A stretch of DNA of 13,868 nucleotides from Strigomonas culicis (lineage: Eukaryota; Euglenozoa; Kinetoplastea; Trypanosomatida; Trypanosomatidae): assembly GCA_000482145.1 (NCBI GenBank), contig AUXH01000515.1:1-13868 (forward strand). The letters run 5' to 3'. The notes under the pieces were generated by a model that did no database searches, had not been told where the DNA came from, and worked only from the letters and a program-made list of their open reading frames with translations. A program made the position numbers and the translations under genes. Shown here piece by piece: positions 1-7,300 of the stretch (position 1 is its first letter; each line of letters starts with the position of its first letter).

Positions 1-50
1 CCCCCGGGTCCCTCGAGTCCTCCATCCATCGATCGGCGCCCAACGTCGAA

Positions 51-123
51 GCGAGTGTGGCGCAGTCGGCAGCGCGTGGGTTTCATAATCCCAAGGTCGT
101 GAGTTCGAGCCTCACCAGTCGCA
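51..123 (+). tRNA. tRNA-Met (anticodon CAT), probably the elongator
   Basis: All four arms can be drawn. The acceptor 51-57 pairs with 116-122 with one G-G mismatch. The D arm carries an A box beginning TGGCGCAGTCGG at 58. The anticodon loop is TTCATAA, and the T arm is GTGAG / TTCGAGC / CTCAC at 99-115. The discriminator base is A123. No CCA is encoded, as expected in eukaryotes. The anticodon stem lacks the three consecutive G-C pairs next to the loop that mark eukaryotic initiators, because the innermost pair is T-T. I therefore favour the elongator; this choice is inference. Confidence 0.95.
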
Positions 124-126
124 AAG

Positions 127-133
127 TTTTTTT
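127..133 (+). terminator. Pol III terminator of tRNA-Met
   Basis: A run of seven T starts four bases after the discriminator base of tRNA-Met. This is the usual RNA polymerase III stop signal. Confidence 0.85.
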
Positions 134-183
134 GAGGGCCTCCGCTGTTGTTTCGCATGCATACGGCGGCGCTAGCATTTGAA

Positions 184-257
184 GCTCTCCTAGCTCAGTC
201 GGTTAGAGCGTGGGTCTAATAAGCCCAAGGTCACAGGTTCGACCCCTGTGGGGAGCA
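184..257 (+). tRNA. tRNA-Ile (anticodon AAT)
   Basis: The acceptor GCTCTCC (184-190) pairs fully with GGGGAGC (250-256), including one T-G pair. The A box TAGCTCAGTCGG begins at 191. The anticodon stem-loop is TGGGT / CTAATAA / GCCCA, giving anticodon AAT. The T arm is ACAGG / TTCGACC / CCTGT at 233-249. The discriminator is A257. It is a standard class I tRNA without intron, 60 bp downstream of tRNA-Met on the same strand. Confidence 0.97.
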
Positions 258-258
258 C

Positions 259-263
259 TTTTT
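259..263 (+). terminator. Pol III terminator of tRNA-Ile
   Basis: Five T directly follow the tRNA-Ile 3' end after one base, which is enough for a Pol III stop. Confidence 0.75.
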
Positions 264-298
264 GTCGCTCCCTTCCTCCCTATGTAGCGAGCGACGTC

Positions 299-306
299 AA
301 AAAAAA
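299..306 (-). terminator. Pol III terminator of tRNA-Ser
   Basis: Eight A on the plus strand read as T8 on the minus strand, two bases after the tRNA-Ser 3' end. Confidence 0.85.
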
Positions 307-308
307 GT

Positions 309-389
309 CGTCAACAGCAGGGTTCGAACCTGCGCGCGAGATCGCATTTGATTTCAAGTCAAACCCCGTAACCACTTGGGTATATTGAC
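309..389 (-). tRNA. tRNA-Ser (anticodon TGA), class II
   Basis: On the minus strand the acceptor GTCAATA (389-383) pairs with TGTTGAC (316-310), including one T-G pair. The anticodon arm is TTTGA / CTTGAAA / TCAAA, giving TGA. A long variable arm contains a GCG...CGC stem, the class II signature of serine. The T arm is GCAGG / TTCGAAC / CCTGC. The D stem is CCC (380-378) against GGG instead of the usual GCC/GGC, so the A box has C at its third base. It is the only minus-strand tRNA here and lies back to back with tRNA-Leu. Confidence 0.95.
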
Positions 390-615
390 ATCGTGTTTTC
401 GCCCCCTTCCAGCGGGGTTGGCCGTCGTCGTCGGCGGCGCGGGCGTCTCTTTTTGCCGCCCCGCGCGCCGGGCGGCGCAACGGCTGGTAGGCTGCAAAGG
501 ACCACGGTTACTTCATTTTATTGTGTTCAACAAAATCCCCCGACCGTTGCCGCTGTCAGCCTGCCGTTAGGGCGAGGCGAGCGGTGAGGTTCGGCAAAAG
601 GGGGAAAAACGAAGA
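390..615. other. GC-rich spacer between divergent tRNA-Ser and tRNA-Leu
   Basis: No ORF of protein-like composition is present. The left part (about 415-485) is very GC-rich with an imperfect inverted repeat. Positions 515-536 form a hairpin: nine-base arms with one mismatch, loop TGTT. Positions 547-583 can fold into a longer element with outer stem CCGCT/AGCGG and inner stem CCTGCC/GGGCGAGG with a bulge. Pol III small-RNA genes of trypanosomatids (7SL, U-snRNAs) typically lie in this place relative to a divergent tRNA. However, I recognise no known RNA and no proper terminator, so no gene is called. Confidence 0.4.
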
Positions 616-622
616 GGCAAAG

Positions 623-661
<39 letters not shown>

Positions 662-695
662 TTCAGGGGCGTGGGTTCGAACCCCACCTTTGTCA
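616..695 (+). tRNA. tRNA-Leu (anticodon TAG), class II
   Basis: The acceptor GGCAAAG (616-622) pairs with CTTTGTC (688-694). The A box TGGCCGAGTGG begins at 624. The anticodon arm is CCAGA / TTTAGGC / TCTGG, giving TAG. An extended variable arm follows. The T arm is GTGGG / TTCGAAC / CCCAC at 671-687, and the discriminator is A695. Anticodon TAG with a long variable arm fits leucine. It is the tRNA nearest the protein-coding array. Confidence 0.97.
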
Positions 696-698
696 CAC

Positions 699-704
699 TT
701 TTTT
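699..704 (+). terminator. Pol III terminator of tRNA-Leu
   Basis: Six T begin four bases after the discriminator of tRNA-Leu. Confidence 0.8.
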
Positions 705-1745
705 CCCCTTGTTGGAGTGAAAAAAACGAAGCAAAAGAGAAAAAGGCGAGAGAGAAGGGGAGGGGGAGACGAAAGGATTCCATTGTTACTGTTTTTACAG
801 GGGAAGCCGTCCTCTTGCCGAGCGCGGCGCAGTGGAGAAAGTGAAGACGCAAACAAGCGAATAGGAATGCTGCTGTAATAAGAATAGAACCATGAGTCCC
901 ACCAACGAGCGCATGAAGCGTGGAGATTGCTGATGTAGTGTTACTAGGTGTCGTTTACTTTTGTTTTAACTTTTCTTTTACTGTTTCTTTCGAAACTTAT
1001 GGTTTTATGTATACTTATTTATTATTATTATACTGTTAATATTGAAAAACAAGAAAAAAAAACAAAGAAGCATCATTGAGTTACGGTGAGAGTGGCGGTG
1101 GCACGTATATGGTATTATTGTGCGCGCTACTTAGACGCACTCATTAGTGTTTATTTATTTCTGAACTAAACAACATGAACAGTGTTTCAAGGAGGAAGTG
1201 CTTTCGAAAATACAGAGGAGAACGAAATTAAAAAAATAAAATAAAAAAAAGAAGAAGGGAAATAAAAGAAAAGACCTTTATTTCTCAGGTTTTGATAGCA
1301 AAGGAAAAAGAAAGAATACATACTTTCGTACATATATATATATACTATTATTATTATTATTATTATTAAGCCATTCTCTGTCCAGTTTCAATCCAGTTAA
1401 TGAAGATTTTAAAGTCATTTTTTTTTTTTTGTAAACAGTGGAAGTGTAAGAGTAGGGGTCAACAAGAAAAGAAAACATGAAAAGAGAAGAAAAACAAGGA
1501 AAAAGAAAGAAAAAAAACGAAAGACCGAGAAGAAGAAACAGCACACGCAAATTAAAAAAAAAACAACACGTATCTTCATTCTTTACCATTTCTTCGTTCT
1601 CCTTTTTTTTTTATTGTTTGTTTTTGGTTTACATTTCCAGTTGAACACCTTTGCATAAGTACACTTAATGTATAATTGAAAGGTGTTCACTACGTTGGTC
1701 ATCACTGTTCGTGGGATTCTTTTTCAGTTTTTATTTTTTAACCTT
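705..1745. other. AT-rich region between the tRNA cluster and the BT1 gene
   Basis: This stretch holds the presumed 3' UTR of the minus-strand transporter and the end of the polycistronic unit. It contains a purine-rich part next to tRNA-Leu (719-770). It also holds microsatellites near 1332-1368. Long purine runs on the plus strand, read as pyrimidine tracts on the minus strand, lie at about 1043-1070, 1228-1275 and 1447-1534. The longest ORF (1278-1589, minus) is low-complexity Phe/Lys/Asn translation of these tracts and is not a gene. No RNA gene is recognisable. Confidence 0.7.
1332..1368. repeat. Microsatellites (AT)n then (ATT)n
   Basis: An (AT)n run at 1332-1344 is followed directly by about seven ATT units at 1346-1368. 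They lie in the non-coding flank downstream of the BT1 gene. Confidence 0.9.
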
Positions 1746-3848
1746 TTATTCGCCGTAGCGCACGTTCGGTGCGGCGTACCCCCCGACGCCGCCGTTGTTG
1801 GGCACGCCTGCATCGTAGTACTGTCCACGCCCGCGCTCCTCCTCGTTGTAGCCAGTGTACTGCGCGGGCGGCTCCGGCGCCGCCTGCGCCCGCTTGGCAT
1901 GCTTCACGGGCTTGCCATACATGTCCAGCTTATCGCAGATGCGGCAGTGCGGCAGCAGCAGGAAGGACAGCGGGATGATCATCAGTGGCATGCAGAGGTG
2001 GCTGATGATGATGAGGTACCGCGTGTTGGAGTAGTCGCACGGGACTTCCGTCGTGACAGGGAAGCGGAACTCCATCAGCACGGAGCCGAAGGTGTACGAC
2101 ATGGTGTCGCCGATGCTGCCGAAGGCGGAGATGATGGAGAACACCATCGCCTCGCAGCCGCGCGGCACGAGCCGCGAGTTGAGCACCTCCGCCGGCATGA
2201 AGGCCATCACGTGCACAAACTGATAGATGATGCTGTAGCCGCACAGGTACGTGGCGTGGTCAGGGATGCCGATACGCGCGTTCCAGCGCTCCGTGACCAT
2301 GAGATCGAAGAGCGAGGCGAGGACCTGCATGATGGTCGTCACGATGAACGTCACCTGGTAGCGCCGCCGCGCGAAGATGGGCGAGAAGAGCATGCAGGCA
2401 ACGATGCCGGCGCAGTAGGAGAGCAGCGAGCCGACCGTGTTGTAGAAGGTATACGAAAAGTGCGGGCCGTCCGGCAAGCAGTCCGGCGTCGCGACGTAGA
2501 AGTAGTCGAGAGCGCCCGAGATGTTGAAGTAGAAGGCGTACACGGAGTAGAGCATGATGGCCGCGTTCGCGATGGCGAGCGGCAGCGCCATGTAGGCGCC
2601 GATCACGATCGTGCCGAGCACGGCAATCGAGGTCCACAGCAGCTGGTGCGTCGTGCCGAGCAGCGTCACGATGGCGAGCGTCAGCACGGCGGCTGTCACG
2701 ACGCCGCAGAAGATAAGGATGCGCCAGTTCTCGCGGCCGACAAAGACGTTGAACTCCGCAGCGCCGCCAAGGAGCGTGACAATCTCCGGCTCGCGGTACA
2801 CCAGCGCGCGGCCCTCCGCCGGCGCCTGGTCCGCCTCGTACACCCCATCCACCATCGGCTCGTTCTTCCCAATGTACCGCACCGGCGCCACGTGGTGGGG
2901 CCGCGCGTGTCCGTTGCGGATCGCATAGATCGCCTCCTCGAAGGCGGGCACCAGCTCCTCGCGCACGAACTGCTCCTCGTAGTTGCGCTGCGCGTCCTCG
3001 ACGCGGTTCACCTTGTTCGGCCGCTCGCCGTACCAGTTGAGGATGCTGAAGATGGACGGGACGATCTGGAAGACGGCCGAGATGATGATACCCACCTGCG
3101 GCTTCCCCGCATCGTTGAGCGGGCCCTGGATGAGGGTGATGAAGTCGCCGAGGAAGATGGTCCACCACACCCAGCTGATCAGGTCGGGGCCCGCCTTGGG
3201 CGCCTTGCGGATCTCGCGGCTGTACAGACCCTGCAGCAGAATGTCCAGGTTGGCCTTGCCCAGACAGGTGAGGAAGAGAAAGGCACCCGCCGCGTTCGCG
3301 GACGAGGACTTGGCCGGCATCAGGCCGTAGCCGAGCGCGAAGCAGCCGCCGAAGAGTGTCGACATGAGACAGTACCACCGCTTGGAGTAGGAGAAGAGCG
3401 GGAAGAGATCGGAGATGGCTGCGATGAGGCACTGCAGCGACCAGCCCATCGTGTACATGCTGCTGAGACGGTTAAAGCGCATGCCATCCACACTGTAGCG
3501 CTGGCTGAAGAGGGCCTGCATCGAGTTGTAGATGATGTAGCCGGCCGCGCCCTTCACGAGCGCGTTCGTGGCGCCGAGGGAGATGGTCAGCTTCGGTCCA
3601 TAGGCGTCCGTCGCCTTGCCGAACATGGGAATCCGCTTGAGGATCGGCACCCACTTGAACAGCTTCCCGGCGCTGGGGTGCGTCGTGTAGCCCTTCTTGG
3701 GGTCATGGATCCCGTAGTCGTTCGGGTCATCGTGCGCGTTGCTGCCGCCTTCTCTACCGCCGTCGTCGTCGCCGAAGCCCTTTTGGTCGTTGGGGAGTGG
3801 CTGCCCATCAAGGATAGTATTTCGCGGATCACGTCCAGGATCTGACAT
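1746..3848 (-). CDS. BT1-family folate/biopterin-type membrane transporter
   Basis: The 700-aa multi-pass protein belongs to the trypanosomatid BT1 family of the major facilitator superfamily, plasma-membrane carriers of folate, biopterin or S-adenosylmethionine. An acidic Gly/Asp-rich cytosolic N-terminus (1-85) leads into about twelve hydrophobic segments. These split around a charged loop at about 275-370. Family-like blocks are RFNRLSSMYTMGWS (124-137), KRWY (156-159), FLFLTCLGKAN (190-200) and GPLNDAGKPQVGI (242-254). A Tyr/Gly-rich tail (about 660-700) follows the last span. The start at 3848 is chosen because a pyrimidine tract plus CAG acceptor lies 38 nt upstream. The in-frame Met at 3974 would be spliced away. 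It is the last gene of the minus-strand array before the tRNAs. Membership rests on sequence blocks and is firm; the substrate is not readable. Confidence 0.92.
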   Translation of the reverse strand: MSDPGRDPRNTILDGQPLPNDQKGFGDDDGGREGGSNAHDDPNDYGIHDPKKGYTTHPSAGKLFKWVPILKRIPMFGKATDAYGPKLTISLGATNALVKGAAGYIIYNSMQALFSQRYSVDGMRFNRLSSMYTMGWSLQCLIAAISDLFPLFSYSKRWYCLMSTLFGGCFALGYGLMPAKSSSANAAGAFLFLTCLGKANLDILLQGLYSREIRKAPKAGPDLISWVWWTIFLGDFITLIQGPLNDAGKPQVGIIISAVFQIVPSIFSILNWYGERPNKVNRVEDAQRNYEEQFVREELVPAFEEAIYAIRNGHARPHHVAPVRYIGKNEPMVDGVYEADQAPAEGRALVYREPEIVTLLGGAAEFNVFVGRENWRILIFCGVVTAAVLTLAIVTLLGTTHQLLWTSIAVLGTIVIGAYMALPLAIANAAIMLYSVYAFYFNISGALDYFYVATPDCLPDGPHFSYTFYNTVGSLLSYCAGIVACMLFSPIFARRRYQVTFIVTTIMQVLASLFDLMVTERWNARIGIPDHATYLCGYSIIYQFVHVMAFMPAEVLNSRLVPRGCEAMVFSIISAFGSIGDTMSYTFGSVLMEFRFPVTTEVPCDYSNTRYLIIISHLCMPLMIIPLSFLLLPHCRICDKLDMYGKPVKHAKRAQAAPEPPAQYTGYNEEERGRGQYYDAGVPNNGGVGGYAAPNVRYGE

Positions 3849-3886
3849 TGTGTGGCACAGAGTTTTTTTTTTTTTTACTTCTTGCG

Positions 3887-3912
3887 CTGAGGAAAAAAAA
3901 ATGAAAGAAGGA
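3887..3912 (-). promoter_or_regulatory. Predicted spliced-leader acceptor of the BT1 gene
   Basis: On the minus strand a nine-T run and CC lead to TCAG, with the AG at 3888-3887. Splicing there leaves a 38-nt leader (3886-3849) free of upstream ATGs, ending in a T-poor, A-rich stretch before ATG. It is the first AG after the tract, the usual trypanosomatid choice. Confidence 0.8.
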
Positions 3913-3964
3913 GATTCAACTACAACAAAAAAACCAAGTATATTTATATATACTATCAGCGTAG

Positions 3965-3978
3965 ACACACACACACAC
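3965..3978. repeat. (AC)7 dinucleotide repeat
   Basis: Seven perfect AC units lie in the lipase/BT1 spacer. Confidence 0.9.
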
Positions 3979-4354
3979 TAAATGCGATCGAAACTTCCAG
4001 CAAGAGAGAGAAGAGAGAAAAGTGATGATGATGTTGAGGCATATGTATACCTCATAGATAATCACATACCCAAGTAATTCACATAATGAGTGTACTTCTT
4101 ATTCACATTACAGAAAAAAAAATATGATAAACGAAAATGTGTCCAGCAAAGAGGTACAAGACCATTTGCATACAACACTTAGATTCATTTGTTCTTCTTC
4201 TTTCTTCTTTATTTCTTAAAATATAGGTTTTAAGAAAGCATCGCTTATACACACATCCACACACGCATGTGTCATACATACAGCAAGAACCTATCCAGCC
4301 CGACGCATAAGCATAAAAAACACGAAAAGGCATGTATACTTTTTTTTTGACAAT

Positions 4355-7300
4355 TTAGTAGAAGTCATCGATATCAGGAAAACGTTCCTGCAGCGAGTCG
4401 CATGAGCGCCAGAGCGCGCCGATCGTAAACTCGACCGCGTGGCAGAGATCCTTGCGCGCGGCCATGCACTGCATGTGATGCACCTCGCCCCCGTTCGTGC
4501 CGATGAAAGGCACAATGTCGTCCGAGGAGATGACGGAGACCACGTTGCGGTGCACCTTGTGGAGCGCGAGGCCGAAGCGGTGCCGCAGCAAGGCGATGCC
4601 GGGCGCGGAGAAAACCACCGCCGGCACGTCGAGCTGCGCGGCCAAAATGGCGGCGACGGCGCCGCCCAGCGAGTGGCCGGTGAGGACGACATGAGAGGGG
4701 CGCCAGTCCTCCCGCGCCCCCGCCCCGGGCTCGCGGAAGTGGCGGCGGCTGCCCACGTAGGCCAGGTGGTTGTACGCGTCCACGTAGAAGTCGCGGCGGT
4801 AGTTGTTCTGCTGGCACGCCCGCAGGCTGTGGTTGCCGCTCGCCGCAAGGTCCTGCCACGTCTCGCGCGCGCCCGCCGCCCACGGCACGCGGTCTTCCTC
4901 CGGCGGCATGGACAGAATGCGCAGCGTGTTGCCGACCAGCTCGTGCGGGATGAGCACGACGCCAGGGATCACGCGCGCGAGAACCTGGTACAGCGTCATC
5001 TCCATGAACAGGTTCACATCGATGAGGAAGTCCGTGAAGGACGACATGTCGGTGCCGCGGACGGCGACCACGGACACATCGCGGCGGCGGCTGGACAGCT
5101 CAATGAAGCCCTGCCAGCTGGTCGGCTCATGGTTCGAGTCGCCGGCGACGCAGCGGTCGCCGTGCCGCGCGCGCAGCTCCCAGTCCGAGTCGAAGTGCGC
5201 GTTCATGAAGGTGAGAAGGCTGCGCACCTCGTCGGCATTGAACAGGTAGGCGGCGAGCGAGAGCAGCGAGAGCTCCAGCGTCGTCGTGCCGTGGTGCTCC
5301 ATCTCGCAGAGCCGGGGGTACAGGTCGCGGCCGCGGCGGCGGAGCGCCTCCAGGCGCGGGTCCCACTTTGCGCCCAGCTGCGCGCGCTCGTCCGCCGCGG
5401 CGGGCTGCTGCGTCGTGTGGATGTGGAGGTGCGACACGAGGTGGTCCACGGAGAGGCGGCTGAGGTCGTCCGACACCGTCACGCGCACCGGCAGCGGCCG
5501 CAGCTGCGGGAAGGCGGCCTGCACCACCATGCCGCACGCGATGCCAGCGAAGATGAGCAGCGCGGTGAGCGTGATGGCGCGCAGGACGACCTTTGCGACC
5601 CGCACCTGATGGTTGCCGACGCTCGCCGACGTCTGGAAGGTCAACACGCGCGGGACCGTGTAGGCGTAGAAGTGGCGGCTGTGTAAATAAAAGCGCGCGG
5701 CGCCGTATGGGATGACTTGCGTGCGCCGCAGCTGGACCACCTGGTCGCCGTGCGTGAGCTCCATCTTGCTGATATCAAAGGCGAGGTCGAGTCCCACCTC
5801 CTCCACGCCGGTGTACTGCAGCTCGTAGGCGTCCTCCAGCAGCATCGCCAGCGAGGGCCACAGCCGGCGGTTCGTGCGGGCATCCGACCAGCGCACGCAC
5901 CCATGCGAGGTGGTGTCGAAGGCCCGCACGAGATCGATCGTGCGGGCGAGCAGCAGCACATTCACGCACAGCAGCAGCAGCAGCATGGGCGAGTGGTGCC
6001 GGAAGTAGTAGAATGTGTAGAGCACAATCGCCTCGTACGGCGTGAGAAGAAAGAGAAAGGGCGCCAGCGCGTCGGGGTGCCGGAACAGCCACGCGTACGA
6101 CCGGCTGCAGCGCAGCACCGCGTCGGCGATGGTGAGCGTCGTGTAGCCCAGCAGGTGGGGGAAGTTGAGATAGAGCAGCATCGTGATGGTCGCACCAAAG
6201 CCAAACGCAAAGCTGCGCCAGAGCGTGAAGAAGACGCCGAAGACGACGGCGAGCCAAAAGCCAATGTAGCGCATGAAGTGGATGTTGTGCTTCCACCAAT
6301 CATTCTCGACATAAATGATAAAGTTGTACACGCCATCGCTAAAGGTGTACCCCTCGCTGCTGCTGTGGCGGAGGGCGGGGCCCAGAGTCGGGCTGCGGTC
6401 CCCGTCGCGGCCGGCATCGAGCGGCGTACTATGCGGCGACGGGACGGTCCGGTTGCCCTGTGAAAACAGATAAGTCGCGAAGCTCTTTTTGTGGTTGTTC
6501 TTATCGAGAAGCGCGCGCGAGGTGGGGGAGGAGAAGCGCATCTTACGCGTGCGGAGGGGCACACCGCTGCCGCCGCCGTCGGCGGCGGTGGGCTCCGGCG
6601 GTGGGGTGCGGCTCCCCTCCAGTAGCGCGGCCTTCATCTTATGGAGCGAGGGACTGTCCGAAAAGTGATTCTTGTAGTCCGCCTGCGACGTGAGGCTCGC
6701 GTGGCGGTGCGGCGTGCTGCAGCCGCTGCCGCTGCCCCCACCCTTCGCCGCGTGGGCGTCTTGGAAGTGCTCATTCGACGGGGGTTGCCGCTCGAGCAGG
6801 TGCTCACGCGTGAGGTGCAGCACGCGCTGCGCCGCGCTGGAGTGGTCGGCCGCCGCACCCGCCGCCGCGTCCCCCCGCGCCGGGGTCGCGCAGCTGCTGC
6901 TCGCCGCGCTGTCGGCCCCCGTGGGCTCGATTTGCGGTGTGCCGCCTTCCTCTCCATCGGTCGCGCGGACGGAGGTCGATGCCACCTGCGGCGCCAGCAG
7001 GAGCTCGCTGTGGTACGACGGGCGCCGCGTCTTGGGGGTCTGGCACAGTGTGCCCTCGGAGCTCTCCTTGTCGCTGGAGGCGATGCTGTAGTTGCTGGCG
7101 TCGGCATCCAGCGGCGCGTGCTCGCCCCCACCCCCCTCCTGCCCCTCTCGCCTCGCAGACACGGGCAGGCTCAGGTAGCCCGTGCGCACGTCCGCGGTCG
7201 CGTCCGGCAGCGGGGCGTCGCTGCTGCCGGAGACGCACTGGCCGCGCCGGGCCGCCGGCAGCGGCGCCGCGGCGGCGAGGGGCCCCACGACGGAGCGGCT

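Larger units (their letters stand above)
3849..4354. other. Intergenic region between BT1 gene and lipase
   Basis: Read on the minus strand, this AT-rich spacer is the 3' UTR of the lipase, then the splice signal and short 5' UTR of the transporter. Besides the acceptor at 3887 and an (AC)7 run I see no gene. The minus-strand ORF at 4103-4333 is Cys/Tyr/Phe-rich and non-protein-like. Confidence 0.75.

Noticed and set aside
280..587. Small ORFs overlapping tRNA-Ser and the spacer
   Set aside because: They cross a tRNA gene or GC-rich repeats and show no protein-like composition.
390..615. 5S rRNA, 7SL or U-snRNA in the tRNA cluster
   Set aside because: None of the conserved blocks I know for these RNAs (the 5S start, the U6 ACAGAG box, Sm-type sites in context) is present on either strand.
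900..970. Possible C/D-box snoRNA around the CTGATG at about 929
   Set aside because: Only a partial C-like box is visible, with no matching D box at proper distance and no terminal stem.
1278..1589. 103-aa minus-strand ORF downstream of BT1
   Set aside because: It is Phe-, Lys- and Asn-run sequence produced by homopolymer tracts and the ATT microsatellite. It is too short and too simple to support a gene.
1683..3845. 720-codon plus-strand ORF opposite the BT1 gene
   Set aside because: It is antisense to a gene with clear family motifs and is made of His/Arg/Val/Glu-rich, domain-free sequence. GC-rich third positions remove stops from the opposite strand.
3849..3974. N-terminal extension of the BT1 ORF to a Met at 3974
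   Set aside because: The predicted trans-splice acceptor at 3888-3887 lies downstream of that Met, so it would not be in the mRNA. The extension also translates poly-A/T tracts.
4439..5686. 415-codon plus-strand ORF opposite the lipase domain
   Set aside because: It is the shadow of the lipase coding strand, with Arg/Val/His-rich low-complexity translation.
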